This document shows, piece after piece, positions 22,415 through 32,660 of a stretch of DNA of 64,000 nucleotides. Position numbers and translations under genes: made by a program. Location: the NCBI GenBank assembly GCA_012934845.2, contig WNNJ02002011.1, forward strand, positions 1 to 64,000. The letters are read 5' to 3'. The notes under the pieces are model-generated. The model was not told the origin of the DNA. It saw only the letters and a list, made by a program, of their open reading frames with translations, and did no database searches. The DNA is from Pomphorhynchus laevis. Lineage: Eukaryota > Acanthocephala > Palaeacanthocephala > Echinorhynchida > Pomphorhynchidae. Numbering within the stretch: position 1 is the first letter of the stretch; the number at the start of each line of letters is the position of its first letter.

Positions 22415-22930
22415 TTATTCCTTCAATATTAATGATAAAGAAGGTGTGATGACATTAAATTAACTCTAATCTATTAATTTATATCGTAAAGATGACATAT
22501 TTATTCGAAACATATTTTTGATGCATCGCATACCATATAATATAAAATATAATACATGAAATTTTAAGAATTGCAACAATATGTAATGATATTGGCTTTC
22601 TTCAAAATCATTTAAATAATTTAATAGATGCATATTTTAAACTAGGCTACTTTGACAATATCTAGGTTACTATAAAAATACAATCGAACATAAAATAGCA
22701 AAATATATAAATCAACACAATAATATTAAAAACCAATTTAAAATCATTAGCGGAAAAGTTTATGGATTGATAATAAATAATATACTTTATTATTAGAATA
22801 AGATACTATATAATTGTTATAATTGTTTTACTAGATAATCAAATTTCATCAGAGGAAATACGCAATTAGCACGTATTTGACCGTGCTGATATAATGTGTC
22901 GATGAATAAGGTACGAAACCTGACAAACAG
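22415..22930 (+). mobile_element. Penelope-like element, decayed 3' part
   Basis: DNA closely follows 26930-27420: the same RT C-terminal region, then the 3' UTR with the hairpin AAATACG/CGTATTT (22856-22878) and the GAAACCTGA motif. Decayed. It abuts the minus-strand RT element that follows. Confidence 0.8.
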
Positions 22931-22934
22931 AAAT

Positions 22935-25610
22935 TTAAAGAGTCCGTTTGTTCAGACCGTTCGTTCAGTCCCGTGATGAAGTGATTCGAGATTGGTTTTG
23001 ATGAATAGGACGGAGCAAGGTGACTAAATATACACATGTCCAATAAGGACCGCTCCGTTCTATCATCTGAAAAACCGCTGCAACCACTATCGAGACGCGC
23101 TCCTATATCTGCAGATGTGCTTTGAGCCTCAAAAATGAGTCCATCTGGAACTGGGTGGAAGCCGGGCTCGATCGAAGCATTGCTATACACGTATGACAGT
23201 TAATTTGCCAAAATATCACGAATAACATAATGACGAACTGTCGGCATACCACCAGTTTGGCAAGCCAATGAATGCGTAACATCGAAATTCTGTCCGCATG
23301 AACACTGTGATGGTGCGTCTGTCGGTCGAAGACCGTACCTCACTGCCACGGCATCCTGGAATTGCTGCTTATTTAAAAGCTGACCCTGATTTACAATGGG
23401 TTTAGCCGAAAGTCACGTCGAAGCGCCTATACACGCGGAGTAATCCAAGATGACGGATCCCGGTTCACACATTAATTAGGCAGCTGACAAGTTCAACCTA
23501 TGAATCACTTCACTCTCACTCCGTAAGCGTGATGATATAACCTCCTGAGCCCGCATAAAGTTTTCACCTGTGGCACCTTCCAACAAAAGTCGACACATCT
23601 CTCGCGAACAATTATACTGTACTTCCGGATTTCGATGAGGGGATGCAATACCAAGACCTCCAAATCGGAATGGAAGCTTAATAATGTTTTCGAGCCTTTC
23701 GTCCTTTCGTCCATCTCAGTGCCCCGGACGTCAGGAATCAGATTTCTACATAAAGCATTTAAAATGCACTCCCGCTGAGACTCATTCAACGTGCATGTAC
23801 GCCGGAGGAAATTCTATCTTAACTGCAAAGATTGAGTAAGTGCAGTAAATGCAATATGCGGACTCTCCTTGGCAACTTGAGTTAGATTTAAGATCATTGA
23901 AATCCACTTAGCTGTCTTTCTGGACAAGAACTCCGATACGTATTCCTCCGTTCCAATTACAGATCCTAAAACTGGTAGCCAGTCATCCACAATATGTAAG
24001 TTTGATTCAGCGAACAACCGTGAAACTTCCCAGTGACAACCTTTGTGCACCAACAATCGGTTCGTATTTTCGTTCAAAAAATAAAAAAATTTCGTTCAAC
24101 ATTGTGGGCCTATATTGCGTATTAAGTTCCACACTTTGAGTAGCTCATCAGCACTTCCCACGAAATGGGCGTCATCCGCAAACCACCTCTGCTGCACACC
24201 AGGAATTTCAATTTTAATTCTCTGGATCAACGGGATAGATGACACACTAAACGCAATCTTTGCTAGTGGGTCGCCTTGTGTAAAGCCTTCGCAGGATTGT
24301 AACTCATCATCACCAAGCCAGAGACATACTCTACTTTTTTAAGAGCGACTTTTCGATTTATCGAATTAAATGCATTTTTTGAATCCAACTGCAATATACA
24401 AGACAATTCTCCAGCGCCGAAAAGATCCTTTAGTGAATGTATGGCTGTTTCCACACCGCATTTTTGTCCTGCAGCTAGTTGAATATGAGAAGCAGTCTTC
24501 TGTACATCTAACGAAATTCTTCTAGTTATGATCTTTCCAATTATTCTACGTGCAACATCACCGATTCCAATAGGGCGAATTCCCGGTTTTTTTGTCAAGT
24601 GGTATTAGCCTGCTGGCCGTGAACGCTTCAAGATCATTTTTGTTGTACTTGTTGGATGCAATAGATATCGCAAACTCAGTCAAACTTGAAGCCAACTTTT
24701 TAGAACTATCGCCAAGAGATTCGAGCATTTTAAGACACATAAAGGCATCCATACCAGATAGCCGACAGCACCTCTAGTTCTACGGGCAGCTTTGACGACG
24801 TCCAATGGCGTTATTCCAGAGAAACGCACTGGATGATGTTCAACGGTATTGGTCAAAGGGGATTTCAACATTGCCTCGACATTGATTAACCCACCACTGG
24901 GATGGAGTTCAATCAGTTTTTGCTTTACAGTTTTATCCTTGACCATCTCATTTGGCGACAAAATCCGAAACTCACTCAATGTGTCGGCCAGAACTTTCAT
25001 GGCTAACTGTGTCTTGCCTTGTGACATCAACCTGCAGAATGTTGACACCCAACTTTTGTTTCTATTTTGCCTAGGAGAACAGAGCGCCCTCTGTTCTCCT
25101 AGGAAGTCGTTGACCTGGGAGTTCTTTGCAAAATGACTTGAGAGAAAATCACGGCTGTCATTAGTATCTGCCTTAAATCATTAATGGAAGAAGCAGCCGT
25201 CGAATAGAAATCTGCTAACATTGTTATAAATTCTTTCTTGCATTGCACAACGATAAAACACATAGGTTTGGCGACTACTTGGACGTTTCTTTGTAAGCGA
25301 CAAGAATAGCGTCATCAAAATCATTTAAGCTCAGACTTGGCCCTTCTCGGCATGAGTTTGATTCTCTCTTTGATAGGTCACCCAATGGAATAGGTGTAGT
25401 GCTAGTGCAATTGTGAACGAGAGGAACGTCCAAATTCCGATTTTGATCTATTCAAAATCGACCTGTTCGAACAACAAGGGGCTAAACAATTCACACAAGG
25501 ACGTCCCTACTTTGCGCATTGACAACCCTTGCACTTGGCAGCTGGACCGTTACACACGCAACATTTGCTCACGCTGCTGGGCTTACCTCTTGGCATTGTT
25601 TTGAATGTAA
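22935..25610 (-). mobile_element. RT element with Cys-rich N-terminus, CCHC-type C-terminal zinc motif and possible restriction-like nuclease
   Basis: In minus-strand order: a Cys cluster (CCVCNGPAAKCKGCQCAK, about 25600-25500); the region 25048-24680; KKPGIRPIGIGDVARRIIGK (24598); motif A-like LQLDSKNAFNSINRKVAL; motif B-like TQGDPLA; motif C RWFADDAHFVG (about 24150); GSVIGTEEYV (24000); CSCGQNFDVTHSLACQTGG (about 23300-23240), a C-x-C-H-C motif; and ARLDSGCSGFSDDRTERSL with LLDMCIFSHLAPS (about 23110-23000). I recognise this arrangement from unnamed RT genes widespread in invertebrates. The zinc motif followed by a possible nuclease core resembles early-branching LINEs of the R2 type, but the nuclease assignment is inference. 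The frame is broken in several places. Confidence 0.7.
25070..25104. repeat. Perfect short palindrome inside the RT element
   Basis: CCTAGGAGAACAGAG is followed after a few bases by its exact inverse. It interrupts the coding frame of the RT element. Confidence 0.8.
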
Positions 25611-26061
25611 CTTGGAGTTCTTGTGAGAACCCGAACTAGCTCGGCTTGATATAGCTGAAAGCTGGACGATCTGAAACTGTGTAAGTAGCTTTAATCAAGA
25701 ATTTATTTAACCAGTCAAATTACTGATTAATAATTACTAATAATTACTAATAATTATTAGCTCGGCTCGTTGTAATGCGTTTAGAATTGTTAACTCCACC
25801 GATGGGAATTAGTCGTTGCAGATATTCGCTTACGGTAATGCAACTGTATGTAATGACTTATTGACTCGTTGCTTGGATTGTTAAGTGTAACTTGCGAGTG
25901 TAGGTATTGTGTGTTTAAGTTCACGATTGAATGTTATTTTATTGTAAGTAGTTATGTAAGAGTTTGTTATAATCAAGACAATTTTCTAAATAATAACAAC
26001 TATTGATAAAGCTAGTAATAACTTTGTCTTCATATGCAAAAAGCTTTATTATGATATACTA

Positions 26062-27303
26062 ATGAAAGAGGTTAATTCTAATGATTTAAATGTAAATCCA
26101 ACATATGAACGTAGTGAGTTGAGTTTAGAAACAATTATTACAAGTCACTGTTCTATAATGGATAAAAAGGGTATAAAGGTTGAATTAGATAATAAAACTA
26201 TACCTATATTATATTGGAATCCAAAATTACATAAAAATCCAATAAAACCTAGGTTCATATGTAGTGCGTTTAAATGTACATTAAAACCACTTTCTGTCTA
26301 TATGAATAAAATACTTAAAGTAATTAAAGCACATTTTAAAAAATATTGCAAGGTAATCGAAATTAATACTGGTATAAAACACTATTTCAGTATTAATTCT
26401 ACAAAAGAATTTTTAGAACAGACAAAAGGAATAAATTTTCAAAATATAAATACATACGATTTTAGTACGCTTTATACAAATCTAGATTTAGTAGATATTA
26501 AAGAAGCGTTAGTAAAATTAATTAACCTTATATTCGGAAAAAGATATACATATATATGTTATAATAATTATAACGCCTATCTAACAAAAATTAAACCATC
26601 AAATAAATATAAATATATGGATAAAATTGAATTAATAGAATCCTTAAATATTTTGATAAATCAAAATTATTTAAAAGTAGGGACATCTATATTTAGACAA
26701 GTAAAAGGTGTTCCAATGGGTGGTAATAGTAGCCCAATTATAGCTGACTTGTTTTTAAGCTTTATAGAATATGAATTTGTTCATAACTGTGTAAAAACTA
26801 AATCTAAACAATATAAATATATGAAATATATGTTTCGATACATTGATGATATATGTGTATTTAATTCTAATAATTTTTATTCAATTAGTGAGCACATTTA
26901 TCTAGAAAGCCTTATTCTTAACAAAACCAATATTAATGATAAAGAAGGTGTATATCTAGATATGAACATTAAATTAACATTAACTAAAACTACTATTAAT
27001 TTATATCGTAAAGATGACATATTTAAATTTACAAGAAACATATTTTTGCATGAGCATTCATGCATACCATATAATATAAAATATAATACATTAAATAATG
27101 AAATTTTAAGAATTGCAACAATATGTAATGATATTGGCTTTCTTCAAAATCATTTAAATAATTTAATAGATACATATTTTAAACTAGGTTACTATAAAAA
27201 TAACATCAAGCAGAAAATAGTAAAATATATAAATCAACACAATAATATAAAGAATAAATTTAAACTCTTAAGTGCCAAATTTTTATGGATGGATAATAAA
27301 TAA
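26062..27303 (+). CDS. Penelope-like reverse transcriptase
   Basis: A 413-residue frame from the first ATG, but the same frame is open upstream and reads DKASNNFVFICKKLYYDIL, which matches the family's RT1 region, so the real start is farther 5'. Motifs: LYWNPKLHKNPIKPRFI, motif A YDFSTLYTNL, motif B VKGVPMGGNSSPIIADLF, motif C FRYIDDICVF, and later YLDMNIKLT. The C-terminal RNIFLHEHSCIPYNIKYN block is typical of Penelope-like RTs from aquatic invertebrates. No GIY-YIG endonuclease follows: the frame ends at 27303 and no such motif is in the downstream DNA. RT residues look intact. Confidence 0.85.
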   Translation: MKEVNSNDLNVNPTYERSELSLETIITSHCSIMDKKGIKVELDNKTIPILYWNPKLHKNPIKPRFICSAFKCTLKPLSVYMNKILKVIKAHFKKYCKVIEINTGIKHYFSINSTKEFLEQTKGINFQNINTYDFSTLYTNLDLVDIKEALVKLINLIFGKRYTYICYNNYNAYLTKIKPSNKYKYMDKIELIESLNILINQNYLKVGTSIFRQVKGVPMGGNSSPIIADLFLSFIEYEFVHNCVKTKSKQYKYMKYMFRYIDDICVFNSNNFYSISEHIYLESLILNKTNINDKEGVYLDMNIKLTLTKTTINLYRKDDIFKFTRNIFLHEHSCIPYNIKYNTLNNEILRIATICNDIGFLQNHLNNLIDTYFKLGYYKNNIKQKIVKYINQHNNIKNKFKLLSAKFLWMDNK

Positions 27304-27334
27304 TATACTTTGTATTAGAATAAGATACTAGATA

Positions 27335-27500
27335 GTTTTATCAGAGGAAATACATCATTAGCATGTATTTGGCCCCGCTGCTATGTTGGGTAGAGGAGTT
27401 AGGGGCCGAAACCTGATAGCATAGCAGTTCCTCCTGATGACCTCTAATTCTTATTCTGATACAACGTCTGTTATTTATTAGTCAATTCATAAAAATGACG
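27335..27500 (+). repeat. Structured 3' end of the Penelope-like element
   Basis: Hairpin AAATACAT/ATGTATTT (27348-27370), then possible pairs GGCCCC/GGGGCC and CTGCTATG/CATAGCAG that would interleave (pseudoknot-like). Then GAAACCTGATAGC (27408-27420), CTGATGA (27434-27440), and CCTCTA (27441-27446), which pairs with TAGAGG (27391-27396). Related sequences are at 22851-22925, 31217-31290, about 32690-32740, 53010-53110 and 53181-53285. Confidence 0.6.
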
Positions 27501-27910
27501 TTTATTTTAAATTTTATTTTTTATTTTTATTTTTATTTTTTAACTTGATTTAAATTATAGAAAATCTAAAAACAATTATTAATTTTATTATTTAATTATT
27601 AAATTTTGATTTAGCATTATTATGTTCTGTTTATTTTATAATTATATTAAATACGTAGACTCAGTTAGCTGATTTAATTTACTAAATAAAGTAATCATCG
27701 GATTATGTATTATATAATAATACACAATCTGATGTCTTATAAAAGACATAGGATTTAGAAATATTTTAAAACAATTACATTTATTTATCGTAAAATGACA
27801 TTTATTTATCGTAAAATGCAAGTATACGCATCGAAATAATAGCAATGAAACTTTCTGATTGCAAACTGGCTTCCCTTTCAAAAAAGCTAGTGGATTTTTC
27901 ATATTGAATA
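27500..27910. other. AT-rich spacer
   Basis: Mostly A/T runs and a short direct repeat (TTTATCGTAAAATG near 27781-27820). No gene is seen. The 101-residue ORF on the minus strand here has no recognisable features. Confidence 0.3.
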
Positions 27911-28755
27911 ATAATATTGCTTCCGACTGTCTTGTCTCAATTTCCAATCATCTTTCTTCCCTTCGCTTTTCTCTGAATCCTGATAAATCTAAAATTATGT
28001 GGATCCTACCTCGACGCCTCGGCTTTGAACCTCCCTCCGTATCATTAAATTCTACAATTCTTCCTATCGTTGATAATCTCGTTTTCCTAGGCTTCCATTT
28101 TAACAACCGACTTTCACTTAAACCTTTCGTTAGAGATAAAGTACGCTCATCTACCTTGATACTCCGCAACCTCCGTCAAGTTCGTAGATTGATCGATTTC
28201 CCTTCTTGTATGACTCTCATATCAATCATTTTCTCAAGACTTGATTACTGCCTTAGTTTATTGTTTAACTCACCTAAATCCACTCTTCTTCCCCTACAAC
28301 GCATCGTCTACGCAGCTGTCCGAATTCTCCTCCGTCTTCGTCGTTTTGATCATACATCCTACCATCTTGCTTCTCTCGATTTGCCTACAATTTATTGTCG
28401 TGTTCAAATTCTTCTTATCGTTGCTTTCCGCCTTGTAACTTTTCATACCCCTTCATTTCTCAACCTTCCTTTTCTTGATAATTCTCGTCCTATTTACTGT
28501 TCCTTGCGTTCCTGTAATTCCCTTCTTTTACATGTCCCAAACTACTCTACCTCATTTGAACTCCGCTCCTTCCTGGTGGCTGCTCCTCTATCGTGGAATC
28601 ATCTGCCCATTCATATACACCAATCAACTTCCCTGCAGTGCTTCAAACGACAAATCCGATCCCATTTAAACAATTTATCTGCTTGACATTTTCATTTTTG
28701 TTTGTGGACTTGTAAGCGTACAGCTTGTACGCATTTGCCACATTAAATAAATTTG
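27911..28755 (+). mobile_element. CR1-like LINE, 5'-truncated copy 2
   Basis: The last about 850 bases of the 4330-8650 family, very similar at DNA level. The frame 27859-28686 has no internal stop and covers the end of ORF2 (KSKIMWILPRRLG, RLDYCLSLLFNSPKSTLL). The 3' hairpin at 28716-28732 is a perfect seven-pair stem. The end is followed at once by an inverted duplication. Confidence 0.9.
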
Positions 28756-28940
28756 TATTATTATTGATTTCATAACTTGAAACTTTGTTTCAAGTTATGA
28801 AATCAATAATAATACAAATTTATTTAATGTGGCATAAAAGCCACATTAAATATATGGCTTTTATATAAAAAATGAAACATAACATAACAAGTTATGTTTC
28901 ACATAACTTGAAACATAACTTGTTTCAAGTTATGTAAGTG
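28737..28940. repeat. Fold-back ladder built from the LINE 3' end
   Basis: The 47 bases 28737-28783, the tail of the LINE copy and its flank, are followed after three bases by their exact inverse (28787-28833, 47 of 47 matching). A 13-base piece of the original then appears again (28840-28852). Farther on (28870-28940) ACATAACTTG pieces alternate in both orientations. It looks like repeated template switching. Confidence 0.9.
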
Positions 28941-28984
28941 ATTACACTTATCAATAAGGCTTCTTATACTTATCCGAATAAATG

Positions 28985-29985
28985 TATATATCTAGACATT
29001 AAATACACATTTCGTGCGTATTTATTAGATAGAACTGCAGCAGTCAGAAGAGTAAGCGGGACTTTGTCAGATTGGACTTCTATATGTAGTGGTGTACCAC
29101 AAGGATCGATTTTACGACCAATTTTATTTAATATATATTAACGAACTCCCATCATTACTGCTGTCAAAAACGTTGTTGTACGCCGATGATCTTTAGGTCT
29201 ATCGCTGTGTCGTTAATGACCTTGACCGACAAATGTTACAGTCTAATCTCGATACATTGACGTATTAGTAGATGAGAACTGTTTAAGTATTAATGTGACA
29301 AAATGTGCATACATGCACATAGGGAATAAGTTTTCGACAACCAGCTACTCAATTAACTTACAACCAATTCATATGGCTCGTTGACATAGAGACTTGGGCG
29401 GCGTCGTTTCGGATGATCTAGGCACGAGGAAAAATACACAGCAAATATGTGCTAGAGCAACTCGAATTTCTGGTATGATTTCCAGATGTTTTAGTAAATT
29501 AGAAATTGGGTCATTTAAACTTTTATTCACTACTCTCTGTTCAAGTGTTCTTAACTAACTATTGTTCTCCAGCATCATACCCAGTTAACAAATCGGAAGA
29601 GTTTCGTATTGAACAGGTATTGCGACGTTCTTCTAAACGGGTAGCGGGCCTTCATAACCTTACTTATAAGGAACGGTTAAGTCGCCTTAATATGCCTTCG
29701 TTATCTTCACTTCGAGCACTAAATGACCTGTTTGTAGTGTGGCGGGCAATGAGCAATCCTGAGAATCCCGTTAGAAGTCTATTTCGTACGCGAAATGACT
29801 CAAGATTACGTGGTCATCCACTTATGTTACAACGTAAACACTGGTGTAAAAAAAGAAACATTAATTTTGCCGTGCGTGTCATTCCAGCTTGGAACAGTTT
29901 ACCGGCGGAAGTGGTGAAGCAAACAAGCAGACGTGGATTTGTATCTACTTTGAAGAAACTGACTAATTTTTAATTACTTTGTTGT
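28985..29985 (+). mobile_element. Rex1/CR1-like LINE fragment, different subfamily
   Basis: Reads ICSGVPQGSILRPILFNIY (RT motif B), then a frame-broken LYADDL, then the C-terminal frame 29506-29973 with RIEQVLRRSSKRVAGL and NFAVRVIPAWNSLPAEVV. That ending is typical of Rex1/CR1-like ORF2. Several stops precede the last frame. The 3' end lies near 29985. Confidence 0.8.
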
Positions 29986-31789
29986 TAGTTTCCTTTTTAT
30001 ATTTTAAATTGTGAAGGTGTCTATTGAGCTACGCTCGCTGACATTCTAGTAATAATAATGATCTATAATGCAAAGTAAAAGAGGTCACCTCTGATCTAAA
30101 TTAGATCATCTTTAATAATATAAAATATCACCTTTAATATTTATTTTAAATATTAAATCGATCGGTATTATCTTAGAATTCCCGATCTTGTAATTTCTAC
30201 TACAAATTGTCAAAAAAATTTCCATTTAAGAGTTTAAATTTATTTTTAATAATATTTTGATGATCGAGTTTTTGTTTAATTTATTTTTGTAATTTGTTTT
30301 TTAATATATCATTTATACATATGACGGAAATTATTCTTCCTTATTGAACCTCGGACATAAAATACTTTTTTTTGCCATCTGACCGTACCTTCCGTATAAA
30401 ACTTCGGAGTTGTTGACACTTCATTATGAAGTTCGACAGGGTTACATCCAACCCGAAGTTTTAGATGCCTTACAAGCGTTGGCTCAACATAAGTATTGCT
30501 ATTTTTATCCTATCGCTACATAGCCAAATGATCAAATATTACAGCTTTGATTAGTGATTAAGATAAGAAGTATGCAGCGCTTCTTAAATCTGAGCTAGCT
30601 TCAAGTGCGATTCCATTCATCTCGGAATTTGAAAGAGGTTTGAAATCCATTTAGTTACCTTATCGAACACGAGCTCTACTATCTGGTTTGCATCTGCATT
30701 GTGTGAATTATCATCGATTGTGTGTGTTGTCAACGAAGGTTTTCCATTATATCTGAATGTTGATAATTCAGCTGATAAACTGCTTAATCAATACCAAACA
30801 CTCCATCGGTATTATCTTTGAATATACGATATTGTAATTTCTACTACAAATTGTCAAAAATTTTCAATTTAAGAGTTTAAATTTATTTTTAATAATATTT
30901 TGATGATCAAGATTTTAATAAACAAGTTTTTGTTTAATTTATGTTTAATATATTTTTTATTATATCTTTATTTGTATATCGCATTTTTGTTCTTTAAAAA
31001 TTTTATATTTATTAAACATTTATATTCTTTAAATATCTTTATATTCTTTATCTTGTAAACTAAGAGCATCGTCAAATTTTTTTAATATAAAAAACTTTTA
31101 GAGATAAAATACACATTCCAGATTTTTCCTGCCAGTTTCGCTACGTTCGCGGGTTGAGCTTAATCTCTCGGTAAAAGATCATGTCTAGAAAAGCTCGATC
31201 TCAAACCCCTGTAGAGAGAGGGGTCTTATCTAGGAATAAGATAAGAAACCTGATAGCATAAAACATTATACTGATGACCTCTAATGCAAAGTAATAGAGA
31301 TTACCTCTGATCTAAATTATATCACCTTTAATGATATAAAATATCACCTTTAATATTTATTTTAAATATTAAAGCGATCGGTATCATCTTTGAATTCCCG
31401 ATATTGTAACTTCTATTACAAATTGTCAAAAAAAATTTATTTAAGAGTTTAAATTTATTTTGAATATTATTTTGATGATCGAGTTTTTGTTTAATTTATT
31501 TTTTAATTTGTTTTTAATATACCATTTATACATAAATGATAATAAAGATGATATAAAATATCACCTTTAATATTTATTTTAAAAATATAATCAGGATTAG
31601 ATCACTATAATCTCAATTCTAATACATCATATATTGTTATATTAATTCATAAAATCAAATTTTCAAAAAGTCTTACCGTATATAAATTTAAATTTTTTAG
31701 AAAATCTGATTGGAAATTTTTAAAAATTGTTTAAATAAGATATCATTTAAATGTATTATTGATATATTTTTCCTGACCACAATAATAAT
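29986..31789. repeat. Three related AT-rich repeat blocks with decayed coding-like DNA
   Basis: Blocks at about 30055-30310, 30805-30960 and 31290-31545 share the string ATATTGTAA-TTCTA-TACAAATTGTC and the TTTGATGATC-AGTTTTTGTTTAATTTA tail. Between them, 30385-30770 reads like an eroded protein (LLTLHYEVRQGYIQPEVLDA) that I do not recognise. The 31112-31215 stretch is the single-unit relative of the 4205 minisatellite leader. The 31217-31290 stretch is the structured Penelope-associated motif. Confidence 0.55.
31112..31215 (+). repeat. Single-unit relative of the 4.2 kb minisatellite leader
   Basis: ATTCCAGATTTTTCCTG appears once, then the same GCTACGTTCGCGGGTTGA, GGTAAAAGATCATG and AAAGCTCGATCTCA blocks as at 4321-4410. 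It gives the unexpanded form of that locus. Confidence 0.75.
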
Positions 31790-32660
31790 TTATTTAATGT
31801 GGCAAATGCGTGCCAACTGCACGCTTATAAGTCCACTAACTAAAAAGCACAGCAAAAGTCATACAGATAAATTTCTTAAATTGTTTAAATTAGACCGGAT
31901 TTAGCGTTTGAAACACGGCATTGAGGTTGATTGGCGTATATGAATGGGTAGATGATTCCACGAGAGAGGAGCAGCCACAAAGAAGGAGCAGAAGCAAAAA
32001 TGGGACATTTTGGTTTCTGCTAAAATGTCCATTTTAGCAAATGTCCATTTTAGCAAATGTCCATTTTACATGTCCATTGGGACATGTAAAAGAAGGGAAT
32101 TACGGGAACACAAATAACAGTAATCAGTACGAAAATTGTCGAGAAAAAGAAGGTTGAGAAATTACGGAGTAGGAAAAGTTACAAGGCGGAAAGCAACAAG
32201 ACGAATTTGAACACGACAAAAATTGGAGGCTAATCGAGAGAAGCAATATGGAGAGATGTATGATTAAAACGACGAAGACTGAGGAGAATTCGGACGGCTG
32301 CGTTGACGATGCGTTGTAGTGGAAGAAGAATGGATTTAGGTGAGTTAAACAATAAACTAAGGCAGTAATCAAGTCTTGAGAAAATGATTGATATGAGAGT
32401 CATACAAGAAGGGAAATCGATCAATCTACGAACTTGACGGAGGTTGCGGAGTATCAAGGTAGATGAGCGTACTTTATCTCTAACGAAAGGTTTAAGTGAA
32501 AGTCGGTTGTCGAAATAGAAACCTAAGAAAACGAGATTGTCAACGATAGGAAGAATTGTAGAATTTAATGATACAGTTCTAAGCCGGGACGTCGAGGAAG
32601 GATCCACAATATTTTGGATATATTAGGATTCAGAGTAATACAAAGAGAAGAGAGAAAATA
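31790..32660 (-). mobile_element. CR1-like LINE, 5'-truncated copy 3
   Basis: On the minus strand it matches the ORF2 end and 3' UTR of 4330-8650 (frame 32607-32230: VSLNSTILPIVDNLVFLG). The 3' hairpin at 31808-31824 is GCGTGC/GCACGC. About 90 bases at 31990-32095 are an insertion of AAATGTCCATTTT pieces in both orientations, absent from the other copies. Confidence 0.85.
31990..32095. repeat. Iterated ATGTCCATTTT ladder inside the LINE
   Basis: At least three direct copies of AGCAAATGTCCATTTT together with inverse pieces (GGGACATTTT, GGGACATGTAAAA). The unaltered sequence is the short TTTACATGTCCCAAA seen at 8412-8430, so the event can be timed after LINE insertion. Confidence 0.8.

Larger units (their letters stand above)
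25990..27500 (+). mobile_element. Penelope-like retroelement, RT only
   Basis: The RT frame is open and followed by a 3' UTR that has two conserved hairpins (27348-27370 and the 27391-27446 helix). Nothing LTR-like was found upstream, and the 5' side looks truncated. The most complete of the copies in the window (others at 22.4, 50.0-51.1 and 51.6 kb). It is as AT-rich as the host DNA. Confidence 0.82.

Noticed and set aside
22849-23190. A separate 113-residue gene on the minus strand
   Set aside because: Its first half is the C-terminal part of the minus-strand RT element, and the rest reads into the Penelope 3' UTR.
30830-30860. GTAATTTCTACTACAAATTG resembles a Cas12a-type CRISPR repeat
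   Set aside because: It occurs in long AT-rich repeats in animal DNA, with no spacers and no cas genes. Chance similarity.
31260-31300. CTGATGACCTCT...AGAG as a standard hammerhead stem II
   Set aside because: AGAG is followed by ATTA, not GAAA. The pairing that recurs between copies is with the upstream AGAGG instead.
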